DNA of 64,000 bases. Source: Bacteroidales bacterium. GTDB lineage: Bacteria; Bacteroidota; Bacteroidia; Bacteroidales; TTA-H9. Position numbers and translations under genes: made by a program. The stretch is from positions 1 to 64,000 of the forward strand of contig JAUSOY010000084.1 in NCBI GenBank assembly GCA_030656615.1, written 5' to 3'. The notes under the pieces were generated by a model. The model saw only the letters and a list, made by a program, of their open reading frames with translations, searched no databases and was not told where the DNA came from. Shown piece after piece: positions 36,801-44,611 of this stretch; within the stretch, counting starts at the first letter, position 1; the number at the start of each line of letters is the position of its first letter.

Positions 36801-37515
36801 ATGCCAGATTTGACAACAATACGCCTTTTCTAAACCGAATAAATTTGTATAGTGCTGACAGAGCAATAAAACCCAGAAAACAGATTACTAATTGCAAAAA
36901 AAGCATAAGCAATCCCGACTCCTTAAACTCCCACAATTTTAAACTAAACCAAAAACGGCCGTCCCTTCGCAAAACATTGTATGAGCCGGGCTCTTTTGAA
37001 AACCGCGCTCTTCCGGCTATTTTCTTAAAAGGAGACTTAAGTTGACTTGCAAAAAATGGATTACTCAGTTGATATTGGTTTTCAATTGGCACGGCCAGAA
37101 TGACCTGCCGATTGCCGTTCGATACAACACTACCTAAACATACTGCATTAGCCGTATTCAGAATCTCCGTTGAATTCGTGTTTGCAGGAAGCCTATCAAA
37201 AATCACAATATCAGACCAATACAATAAATGTGAATCAATATAGACGTTCAGAATTACATCAGACCCGGCATAAGCCATGTAAAGACTATCGCAAAATAAA
37301 AAATCTGGATTGTTTTCTGAAAAGATATCCTTTGAAATACAATTATTTAGCTTTTCAAGCCCCTCACTCTTGTCATGCACAAGTGCTTCGAATCGTTTAT
37401 ATCCATTCAATCCATCCTTACGTGATATTAAGACTAGGGTACTGATTACAAGAATCAGTACCAAAAGAAAGAGGTAGGTGTACGATTTGCGTAGCTTAGG
37501 ATAATTCTGTGTCAT
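33859..37515 (-). CDS. Large NtrY-like membrane sensor histidine kinase
   Basis: This 1218-aa inner-membrane kinase begins with a transmembrane helix, a periplasmic segment and then a block of six to eight helices (about 205-480). A second extracytoplasmic region, another membrane pair and a HAMP segment (LARQISKPLKTISYFL) follow. The kinase core has H-box HEIKNPLTPIKLGVQHL, N-box NNILKNSVQSI, DNGCGI and GTGLGL. No response regulator gene is adjacent. Its start overlaps the methyltransferase end by 20 bp. Confidence 0.92.
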   Translation of the reverse strand: MTQNYPKLRKSYTYLFLLVLILVISTLVLISRKDGLNGYKRFEALVHDKSEGLEKLNNCISKDIFSENNPDFLFCDSLYMAYAGSDVILNVYIDSHLLYWSDIVIFDRLPANTNSTEILNTANAVCLGSVVSNGNRQVILAVPIENQYQLSNPFFASQLKSPFKKIAGRARFSKEPGSYNVLRRDGRFWFSLKLWEFKESGLLMLFLQLVICFLGFIALSALYKFIRFRKGVLLSNLALIFGTIGLWLFSGMLLETLPARDSIYYSSEFFASNILGNSLAHFFITAVFLTFLVSFVRKKFISNLLNNPGRQKLFSFFSIALAFFLVFILGEISREVVINTRLNLDIANFSNWNSALYVFITALLIYYLTALWLITRLFPPLLRLSTFSWIFFGIVSGLFAIIISYFHGWEDGILEASFAILVVAVLLFFRRSEFRLQSVVSVFVLCSVLFAFNFIAASNYKDDEKLKVAAKSLFLQEFEPQLIYMFDNLKDSINDLPPKFFLNKDDKPLPDETIQKFLYSRYFSSGYWDKYDIQLVVCDSLDVLSVKPDFVNANCLQYFQLIIESYGRETPSGDLHYVDYGQNFNSFIGIIRTPQPQHLSLILEFIPRFITREGSYPELLAEKSLLQVLDISSLSMARYKSGRLISYFGENSFPTFSEQFLKEDLKDTIIDKKGHRSFVFRISAAEVMIIGTDRTNFFRFLNVFSYSFVFVILHALFISIVLFSLFPKKYALVAHTDYFQTKVQRIIFIILAISFLVLGVLFSLIIIRYNYNKNKEAISEKSHSILSEFQYKFRNQRNTLFYNSENLNSTLIKLSDIFSSDINVFNAEGVLLGSSKPQIFEKGLLPTRINSTAFRAVKHESASFFLHSEKIGNQEYLSAYYPFLDFSNQVIAIINVPFFDTGKQLNQSLSGFYASFIVIYVILLILSFYLVLFLARQISKPLKTISYFLSKIKLEKQNEKIPIQRNDEIGLLIAQYNIMVEELEKSRDLITKAEREKAWRDIARQLAHEIKNPLTPIKLGVQHLIKAWDDKDPDWDARLRRFSKNLQDQIHVLDTIVSEFSTHAKLAHANKGKTDVLEIARVAMMVLSDFKGDLQLSAETGVDYFIWADKVQLTRAINNILKNSVQSIPVNRQGSIIIGIQIIKSEVVITIQDNGCGIDSETSKKVFSPYFTTKASGTGLGLVMTKEIVEEMDGKIDFHSVLNEGTTFTLRFPAFLKG

Positions 37516-38380
37516 TTGGATGCTTTCGGAATACGAAAACCATGGAAGACGCTTTGTCTCTATTAATCAATCCAAAGATAAGGCTACTGAGTCCATAAAT
37601 CAAAGCCCTCGCCATTCCTAATATCCCGCTTTTTTGATATTTTTCACTTAAAAGGGCTATATAAAAAGAGTCAAACAGAAGACGGCCTCTATAATCAAGC
37701 ACAAAACCATTATTATTAAACAAGCGATTTAAAATTGCTGGTGAAAAATGATGAAGGTGTCTTGGGACATCCAATGCTGCCCATGACTTACTATATAGAT
37801 AGGAATCTGTAGACTGAATATTTGGGACGGCGATGAGTATACGGCCTTCCGGGCGTAAATTTCTTTTAAGCATTTCAACCGTAGAATTTAAATCAGGGAT
37901 ATGTTCTAAAACGTGCCAAAGACTAATAATATCGTACTTCCTCACAGCTTTTTGTATGTCATTCAATTCAACCATCGTAATGCCACGCTTACTTGTTAGC
38001 AGTCCTGCTTTACTATTTGGCTCATAGCCTGACACATAAAAGCCTTGGCTTTTGCAAAAATCAAGAAACTCCCCGGTACCACATCCATAATCCAGTATTT
38101 CTAATCCGGAACCAAGCCTCCTAAGTTGGTCAAATTTTAACCTGAGATTTATTGTGCGGACAAATCGATATGCTTTTTCAATAAAACTACCACTGCTAAC
38201 CTCGTGCGGGTGGTACGATTCAGAATTGTAATAGGGATCCAGATCAACTGGTAAAGGAAATGTGGATTTGTGCCCACAAATTTCGCATTCAATAATATCG
38301 AAACACTCCTGACTCACCGAATAATCAATTGTAGATAGATACGGTTTAAATTTTTGCTGGTAACAGATTGGGCAATTCAT
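37496..38380 (-). CDS. SAM-dependent methyltransferase with N-terminal zinc finger
   Basis: This 294-aa protein has an N-terminal CxxC...CxxC pair (MNCPICYQQ; IECEICGHK), then a class I methyltransferase: ILDYGCGTGEFL (about 95) for SAM and YDIISLWHVLEHI (about 150). Family relatives are often sugar or lipid methylases, but the substrate cannot be told. A parS-like site lies 5 bp upstream of its start. Confidence 0.9.
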   Translation of the reverse strand: MNCPICYQQKFKPYLSTIDYSVSQECFDIIECEICGHKSTFPLPVDLDPYYNSESYHPHEVSSGSFIEKAYRFVRTINLRLKFDQLRRLGSGLEILDYGCGTGEFLDFCKSQGFYVSGYEPNSKAGLLTSKRGITMVELNDIQKAVRKYDIISLWHVLEHIPDLNSTVEMLKRNLRPEGRILIAVPNIQSTDSYLYSKSWAALDVPRHLHHFSPAILNRLFNNNGFVLDYRGRLLFDSFYIALLSEKYQKSGILGMARALIYGLSSLIFGLINRDKASSMVFVFRKHPNDTELS

Positions 38381-38385
38381 AGGTC

Positions 38386-38401
38386 TATTTCACGTGAAAC
38401 A
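38386..38401. other. parS: parS-like site 1 (ParB-binding)
   Basis: TATTTCACGTGAAACA differs at one base from the parS consensus TGTTNCACGTGAAACA. It sits in the 22-bp gap between mnmG and the methyltransferase gene. ParB/Spo0J binds such sites near the replication origin. Confidence 0.75.
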
Positions 38402-38402
38402 A

Positions 38403-40310
38403 TTAGTGATTATCCATATAAACAATTAATACTGAGATATCTGAAGGTGAAACACCGTCAATTCTACTCGCCTGACCAATTGTTAATGGCCTATACTTTT
38501 GGAGCTTTTCACGAGCCTCCAATGATAGTGATTGTAGTGCTTTATATTCAAAATTTATTGGGATCTTTAAATCTTCAAAGCGATTTATCCTTCCGGCAAC
38601 TTCCAGTTCTTTTGCAATATACGAATTATACTTTATCAAGATCTCTACCTCATCTATCACTTCGGAACTCGACGCTCTAAATATCGCACGATCTGGCTCT
38701 GCTAATTGAAATTCTAAAAAAGGAATTATACTTCTTAAGCCAACTTGTGGCCGCAACAAAAGACTCTCAAACGATATTTGCTTTTCGAGTGCAACACTTC
38801 CAATATCAGTCAAGTGTTGATTAACTTTTGCCTCTGGTAAAATAATCAGGTTCTTTACAATTCCTGTTAGCTCAGCTATACGCTTATATTTGTTCTCAAA
38901 CAGGTTCATCCTCTCTTTTGAAGCTAAGCCAATTGAAAACGCACGTGGAGTTAGTCGGTAATCAGCGTTATCCTGTCTCAATAATGTTCGGAATTCCGCT
39001 CTTGACGTGAACATCCGATATGGTTCCTCAATATTTTTGGTTACTAAATCATCGATAAGCACGCCAATATATGCTTCTGAACGTTTCAATTGAAAGGCCG
39101 GAAGTTTATATGATTTCATATGCGCGTTAATCCCGGCAATTAATCCCTGCGCTGCGGCTTCTTCATAACCCGTAGTTCCGTTAACCTGTCCAGCAAAAAA
39201 TAAATTTTCGACTATTTTCGACTGGAGACATGTGTCCAATTGTTCCGGATGAAAAAAATCATATTCAATGGCGTATCCGGGTCTAAAGAACTTTACATTT
39301 TCGAGACCTTCGATTTGTCTTAATGCCGAAATTTGAATTTCATCCGGGAGTGAAGAGGAAAATCCACTGATATAATATTCTATGGTAGTACGTCCATCGG
39401 GTTCCAAAAATAGCTGATGTGATTCTTTTGAACTAAAACGATATAGCTTATCCTCAATGGAAGGACAATACCGGGGGCCTCGGCCAGAAATGGTACCACT
39501 GAACATTGGCGAAAATTCAAATCCCTTTTCCAGTATTTTATGAGTAGCACTATTAGTATACGCCAAATAACAAGGCCGTTGAACAAATTCCTTTGGGATT
39601 TCCAGAAATGAAAAACCTCCAGGAGGATCATCTCCTGGTTGAATGGCAAGTTTTGAGAAATCAATAGAACGTCCATCGATACGTGGTGAAGTTCCGGTTT
39701 TTAGTCTTCCGGATTTAATTCCGAGAGAAGCAAGATGTTGTGTAAGAGGGTTTGAAGCTCTATCCCCCATTCGTCCGCCTTCAAATTTCTTTGTGCCAAT
39801 ATGAATTCGGCCATTTAAAAAAGTGCCTGCGGTAAGTATCACCGTCTGTGAATATATTGAATATCCCATTTCAGTAATAATACCTTTTAGCTTCCCTTCT
39901 TCAATAATAAGATCAACCACCTGGTCCTGGAGAAAGTCAAGATTTTGAATGCTCTCCAAAACTTCACGCCAGTACATACTAAACAACATTCGATCGTTCT
40001 GGGCTCTTGGACTCCACATGGCCGGTCCCTTTGACATATTCAGCATCCGGAATTGTATCATGGATTTATCAGAGACGATTCCTGTAAATCCACCTAATGC
40101 ATCTATCTCACGAACAATCTGACCCTTTGCAATGCCACCAATACTTGGATTGCATGACATTTGTGCAAGTTGAGCGAGATTCATAGTAATAAGGAGCACC
40201 CTTGACCCAAGATTGGCGGCGGCGGCGGCGGCTTCGCAACCAGCATGCCCTCCACCAATCACAATACAATCGTAGTCCTGAAAAAGCTTAGAATGTTCCA
40301 CGTGAAACAA
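38403..40310 (-). CDS. mnmG: tRNA uridine-5-carboxymethylaminomethyl modification enzyme, large subunit
   Basis: MnmG (GidA), with MnmE, adds the carboxymethylaminomethyl group at U34 of certain tRNAs, using FAD, NADH and folate. The FAD motif VIGGGHAGCEAA is at about residues 17-28, and the insert motif LKTGTSPRIDGRSIDFSKL near 205. The full length is 635 aa. There is no ATG: the frame begins with TTG at 40310, followed by FHVEH, which is encoded by the parS site. MnmE is not in the window. Confidence 0.96.
   Translation of the reverse strand: MFHVEHSKLFQDYDCIVIGGGHAGCEAAAAAANLGSRVLLITMNLAQLAQMSCNPSIGGIAKGQIVREIDALGGFTGIVSDKSMIQFRMLNMSKGPAMWSPRAQNDRMLFSMYWREVLESIQNLDFLQDQVVDLIIEEGKLKGIITEMGYSIYSQTVILTAGTFLNGRIHIGTKKFEGGRMGDRASNPLTQHLASLGIKSGRLKTGTSPRIDGRSIDFSKLAIQPGDDPPGGFSFLEIPKEFVQRPCYLAYTNSATHKILEKGFEFSPMFSGTISGRGPRYCPSIEDKLYRFSSKESHQLFLEPDGRTTIEYYISGFSSSLPDEIQISALRQIEGLENVKFFRPGYAIEYDFFHPEQLDTCLQSKIVENLFFAGQVNGTTGYEEAAAQGLIAGINAHMKSYKLPAFQLKRSEAYIGVLIDDLVTKNIEEPYRMFTSRAEFRTLLRQDNADYRLTPRAFSIGLASKERMNLFENKYKRIAELTGIVKNLIILPEAKVNQHLTDIGSVALEKQISFESLLLRPQVGLRSIIPFLEFQLAEPDRAIFRASSSEVIDEVEILIKYNSYIAKELEVAGRINRFEDLKIPINFEYKALQSLSLEAREKLQKYRPLTIGQASRIDGVSPSDISVLIVYMDNH
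40294..40309. other. parS: parS-like site 2 (ParB-binding), overlapping mnmG start
   Basis: TGTTCCACGTGAAACA is an exact match to the parS consensus TGTTNCACGTGAAACA. It overlaps codons 1-6 of mnmG and lies 1.9 kb from site 1. Confidence 0.88.
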
Positions 40311-40312
40311 AA

Positions 40313-40744
40313 TTAGAGCCCAAGACTGGCTGCACGTGATAAATAAAAATCTTCCTTAGCTCTGATGCGTTCTATATCCTCTGCTTCATGATCATTATAT
40401 CCACATAAATGGAGGATTCCGTGCAATATTACACGCAGGACTTCCTTGCCCATAGCAATATTCAATCCCTCAGCGTTTTCGCGAATTCTTTCGACAGAAA
40501 TAAATAATTCTCCGCTAATATTCTGATTTTCAGTAGTATTGAATGTGATTATATCTGTGTAATAATCATGCTGAAGATACTCCTTGTTTAATTTGAGTAA
40601 ATACTCATCGGAGCAAAATATAATATTTATGTCTCCCATAACAATTTGTTCATGGAAACATAACTCTTGTAGTAATGTACGTATCTTGCCTTTATGTTTG
40701 GGCTTGAAAGAAATATCCTCTTCGAAAAAATAAATCTTAGACAT
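40313..40744 (-). CDS. ybeY: Endoribonuclease YbeY, rRNA maturation factor
   Basis: YbeY is a single-strand endoribonuclease for 16S rRNA 3'-end maturation and quality control. The metal-binding motif HGILHLCGYNDHEAED gives the His triad of the family. I start at ATG 40744 (143 aa), which overlaps the upstream stop in ATGTCTAA; an upstream in-frame ATG would overlap the preceding gene by 53 bp. Two bases separate it from mnmG. Confidence 0.95.
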   Translation of the reverse strand: MSKIYFFEEDISFKPKHKGKIRTLLQELCFHEQIVMGDINIIFCSDEYLLKLNKEYLQHDYYTDIITFNTTENQNISGELFISVERIRENAEGLNIAMGKEVLRVILHGILHLCGYNDHEAEDIERIRAKEDFYLSRAASLGL

Positions 40745-41201
40745 TTTTGCTGACATTTTGGTCAGCAAAGTTACGCTTAAATGCGTCAATAAGTTTAATA
40801 CGCTGACTAACCTCTTCGGGGTGTATCGAATTCATTCCAAACCATACGGAGATTTGTGCTTCAACAGGATGAATAAGCGAGCCATCCGTAACATATTCCA
40901 GGAAGTGAAAAGTGGCATTCCGAAGTATTACAAGAAAACTTTGTGGGGTCGCTTCATTCTTTCCAAAATCAGCCACAAAATCAATGTACAAATTTCTTTG
41001 CCGAATTTGGTCATTAATATATAAACCTTTTAAAGAAGGATATTCAGCCGTAAGGTTTTTAAAAAAGCTAACTACCTCATCTACAGAAATGAGAATACAG
41101 CCGAAGTATGATTGATTCAGATAATATTTATCTGAAATTTCTTCAACTATCGCTTCAACTGCTGCGTTTTCTGTTAAATCAATCCAACGGCTAGATTTCA
41201 T
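40737..41201 (-). CDS. Degenerate GHKL-ATPase-like protein between DUF4175 and ybeY
   Basis: This 154-aa protein is unrecognised by strong motif. Related Bacteroidota carry a small anti-sigma-type GHKL ATP-binding protein at this locus, and YFGCILISVDEVVSFF aligns in pattern with its IxxSVxEAVNNA helix. Here the Asn/His residues that would bind Mg-ATP are absent, and no G-box is seen. It may be a non-binding remnant that still has a structural role. It is coupled to ybeY by an 8-bp overlap and follows the DUF4175-like gene by 6 bp. Confidence 0.6.
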   Translation of the reverse strand: MKSSRWIDLTENAAVEAIVEEISDKYYLNQSYFGCILISVDEVVSFFKNLTAEYPSLKGLYINDQIRQRNLYIDFVADFGKNEATPQSFLVILRNATFHFLEYVTDGSLIHPVEAQISVWFGMNSIHPEEVSQRIKLIDAFKRNFADQNVSKNV

Positions 41202-41207
41202 AAAGTA

Positions 41208-44200
41208 TTAATTTACAATAACTTTAGTAGAATAAAACGGCTGAAGTCTAATGCTTTGCCTTTGCAATTGTTCGGCATCAAACTTAAACTTGTTTTTATC
41301 TTTATACAAGTTTTTTTCATTTTTGTTACCACTTTTTTGATTTTTCCCTTCCTTCGACAAACGCTGGTCGGATAACTCTTCCTTTTGCCGAACGGCTTTT
41401 TCAAAATCAAGCAGTCTGGTTTCTATACGATGCGATTGCTCCAATAGTTTCGCCTGATCAACTTTTCTTGATAAAATATTTTTTTCCAATTCCGACATTT
41501 CTTTGGCCAGGTCATCACCCATCTTATTGAGGGGTTTACTTCCCCCTTCATTTTGCAATGCCTGTAGCATAGCCTGAAGTGCCTGACGAATTGCATATTG
41601 TTGATTCATCAGCTCAAAAACCGCTTTATTACCCATCGATTGCTGCCCAGACTTGCCTTCCTTCATTTTTTCAGACAATTTACCCTGTTCTTCAGACATC
41701 TTCTTCCCTTCCGAGCCACTCTTCGGCTTTTTTTTCTTTTTGCAACTCCCGCCGCTCATCGAACAGCTATTGTCATCCTGCTGGAGCTGATCAAGTATAT
41801 CCATTAATATAAGACTCAGTTCATTCATCGAATATACAGCAGATTGAATGGTAATCCTTGGGTTAGCAATGGTGGTTAACTGCTGCAGTACGTCCTTAAT
41901 TACTCTTGATTTACGCTGAACATAAAACAGAACCATGGCCTCATCCTTAAACATAGCATCAATTGAATCAGATAGCTTGTTAAACCCTTGAGAAACATCT
42001 TTTAGTGTTCTATATTTATCAAGAGCGCTATTAGGGCCTGATGTATTAAACGGATTTACAAGTTCCGTAGAGGTTTTGCTAAGATCGGTAAGATCGTAAA
42101 TGAACTTTTTTAAATTCTCTTCGGAAATCGATGTTTGCTCCTTTTCGTCTTCACTCTTACCGAACATCTCCTTCATTTTCTCAAGATTCTCTGAATTTTT
42201 CTGGAGATTTTTCTGCTGTTCCCCTGTTTTTTTTCCTTTAGACTCAGAAAAATTATCTTTGACCTCCTTGCTAAGTTCTTCAGCCTTTTTTGAAAGACTA
42301 TCCAGCTTTCCGGTTTTCTGAAGCGCTGTAATACCTTTTTGCAATTCTTCTGTCAGCTTTTTCAAATCCTCAAGCTTTAGACTACCAATTCCCTCTTTTG
42401 AACCAAGCAAAGAATCGTTACGTTGCTTCAAATCGTCGGTTTTATTAAACAAGGCTTCCTTCAATTGCTTTAATAATTCTTTTTGGAGCAAACTCTCTGC
42501 CATTTTTAAATCCGACTTCGTTTGTTCATTTTTAAGTTCCATACTCTTTAAAAACTCCAGTAAGTCCTTTGTTGTTTTAAGTTCCTGGGGCGTCTCGTTA
42601 TTCAATTTCGATAAATCCTCCAATAAATCTCTCAACACTTCTCTTTCGGGCTCCGTAGGTGCTTTTGTAAGGTCCTCATTAAGCATTTTAAGGCCGTCCT
42701 GAAGAATTTTTGATACTTCCTGAAGCATCTTCTCGTAACTTTCCCGAGCACGGCTAATGTCATCCTTTTTAGCCCAATCCGCGTTTTGGGATCCGGGTGC
42801 CGATTCGCGAATTAATTCAAGTTGTTTTTTGAAAGCTTCACTCTTCTCACCCAAAGAAGAAAACATGCTGTCATTTTGAATTATGGAAGGTGCCAAATCA
42901 AACAATCGAACATATGGATTATCAAACTCCTGACTTCGTGTAATATTTGAAACAGGACTGCAATTATCCGCTAAAACAAAGACAAACCGGTAAGGCCATT
43001 CGCTAAACATCTCCCTTGGAAGCTCATAACTAAAGAAAAGCGGATTACCTTCTACCGGTAATTGAATTTTCTTAATAATGTTATCACCAGGATACATAAA
43101 CTCAATCCATAACGACCGCAGTCCATAATCATCAGAACCTTGAATACCGTATGAATAATCATTGGAATCGAGATCGTAAGCCTCAGAAACACCAAGGGCC
43201 GGAGGTAAATCAGAATTAACAAATATTGGAATCTTCAAAGTATCGAGCCCAAATGAACTCAGCTTTGGATAGAAAAACACAATATCCGACTGAAGTGCCG
43301 TAAATGAAATTCGTGTTATTGTTGTCTCAAACAACAATTTTATATCCGAGCTTGCCTCGGCTAATAATGGCGTTATTCCATTATGAGCCACTTCTATACT
43401 AACTCTTGAACCCCTGATAACATTTAAATCCCTAGCTCCCAAGAAATGTTCTTCCTCTTTTAACGTATACTTTGGGGGCGTGACAGTGATAGCTACAGAG
43501 GTGATTTCGGCGTATTGAATAAATTCAAAAGAAAAACCATCGGATAAATACCCAGGGTAACTAATACAAAAATGACTATCAGAAGCATCGGGAACAAGGG
43601 TGCAAGAATATACCTCTCGTTGCTGGTTCGGAAGCATTCTTATTTGCTGGCCTTTATAATTCAAAACAAGATAATCGGAACGAAAATCCATCTCCAATTT
43701 GACAATGAGTTGGAATGTTTCACCACTACGCACTTTTAAATCCGGGTTAAGAATATAAAGTCGTAACAGCTGATTTTTTGTAAATATCCTGTTGAAATGT
43801 AGTAAACGGCCTGAGGAACCGCTCAAACGATTCATCCCCGGAAGAAATAATAGAATTGAAGCGGCTGTAGAAACATAAAAGAACATTGGAATAAACCGTT
43901 TCAGAGGCAATCGGAGCCTTTCAATAAGCTTCGCCTCCAAAATACTGTTTTCCTTTTGATTTACGGCCTCCTGAGCCAAGAAAGAATCCTTAAGCATTCG
44001 AAGTTGGAAATAAGAAAAGAAAACATCTGACGTATATAATCCGGAATTTCGAATCTTGTCTAAAATAACCAAGCTTCCTTTATCGTCTGAAATCTTTCGG
44101 ATTGTATAAAGTGCTTTAAATGAAAAATAAAGCAAATAAACGATTGCAGAGCCGCTAAAAACCGCAAAAAAGCTCTGACGGAAAAACACTGGAAAATAGA

Positions 44201-44339
44201 CATACGATTCTATCCATGCCATGGATATCCATAATAAAGCTGCAAACCCTAATAATAATAACAGCCTGGCAAAAAAATCAAGCCAAATAAATCTCTTAAA
44301 TTTTCGAAGAATATCGAAATGTACAGAAATGCGGGGCAT
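41208..44339 (-). CDS. Large membrane coiled-coil protein, DUF4175-like
   Basis: This 1043-aa protein has N-terminal transmembrane helices (about 24-44, 58-78 and 152-172), then a beta-rich extracytoplasmic region (about 200-480), then a very long, Lys/Glu-rich helical region (about 490-1000). The tail is polar and basic. Family members in Bacteroidota are labelled DUF4175 and precede ybeY/mnmG. An envelope structural or anchoring role is a guess. It heads the long minus-strand series. Confidence 0.65.
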   Translation of the reverse strand: MPRISVHFDILRKFKRFIWLDFFARLLLLLGFAALLWISMAWIESYVYFPVFFRQSFFAVFSGSAIVYLLYFSFKALYTIRKISDDKGSLVILDKIRNSGLYTSDVFFSYFQLRMLKDSFLAQEAVNQKENSILEAKLIERLRLPLKRFIPMFFYVSTAASILLFLPGMNRLSGSSGRLLHFNRIFTKNQLLRLYILNPDLKVRSGETFQLIVKLEMDFRSDYLVLNYKGQQIRMLPNQQREVYSCTLVPDASDSHFCISYPGYLSDGFSFEFIQYAEITSVAITVTPPKYTLKEEEHFLGARDLNVIRGSRVSIEVAHNGITPLLAEASSDIKLLFETTITRISFTALQSDIVFFYPKLSSFGLDTLKIPIFVNSDLPPALGVSEAYDLDSNDYSYGIQGSDDYGLRSLWIEFMYPGDNIIKKIQLPVEGNPLFFSYELPREMFSEWPYRFVFVLADNCSPVSNITRSQEFDNPYVRLFDLAPSIIQNDSMFSSLGEKSEAFKKQLELIRESAPGSQNADWAKKDDISRARESYEKMLQEVSKILQDGLKMLNEDLTKAPTEPEREVLRDLLEDLSKLNNETPQELKTTKDLLEFLKSMELKNEQTKSDLKMAESLLQKELLKQLKEALFNKTDDLKQRNDSLLGSKEGIGSLKLEDLKKLTEELQKGITALQKTGKLDSLSKKAEELSKEVKDNFSESKGKKTGEQQKNLQKNSENLEKMKEMFGKSEDEKEQTSISEENLKKFIYDLTDLSKTSTELVNPFNTSGPNSALDKYRTLKDVSQGFNKLSDSIDAMFKDEAMVLFYVQRKSRVIKDVLQQLTTIANPRITIQSAVYSMNELSLILMDILDQLQQDDNSCSMSGGSCKKKKKPKSGSEGKKMSEEQGKLSEKMKEGKSGQQSMGNKAVFELMNQQYAIRQALQAMLQALQNEGGSKPLNKMGDDLAKEMSELEKNILSRKVDQAKLLEQSHRIETRLLDFEKAVRQKEELSDQRLSKEGKNQKSGNKNEKNLYKDKNKFKFDAEQLQRQSIRLQPFYSTKVIVN

Positions 44340-44563
44340 CGTTGAGCGAATATTATTAACTTGCTAAATAAAAATAAAACGCCTAAGAATCAGTCATTCT
44401 TAAACCATTTCAGATCCAATATGTCTACTGAATGCGATTTAAGTGCTATGAATATTAATAATTCTATTTGGAATCCTCCTGCAAAGTTAACAACTTCGTC
44501 TTTGCATAAGCGAATCTGTTCATGTGAACCTCAGGAGAAACCCGTTTAAAAAAGGAAAATTCG
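44340..44563. other. Divergent intergenic region at strand-polarity switch
   Basis: This stretch separates the leftward block from the rightward block. It contains a 62-codon plus-strand frame at 44361-44549 without motif or signal, which I reject as a gene. I see no DnaA-box cluster or tandem repeats in it. Confidence 0.45.
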
Positions 44564-44571
44564 TACTTTTG
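44564..44571 (+). promoter_or_regulatory. -7 promoter element for acyltransferase/ileS unit
   Basis: TACTTTTG fits TAnnTTTG, 40 bp before the ATG at 44612. Clear -33 sequences are absent. Confidence 0.4.
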
Positions 44572-44611
44572 CTGATCAAATGAATTTGATTGAATCAATG
44601 GATTGCCAAAG

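Noticed and set aside
38407-38415. TTATCCATA, one base off the DnaA box
   Set aside because: A single near-match inside mnmG without a cluster does not support an origin.
44361-44549. 62-aa plus-strand frame in the divergent gap
   Set aside because: No signal, motif or promoter; low-complexity composition, and the real gene starts later.
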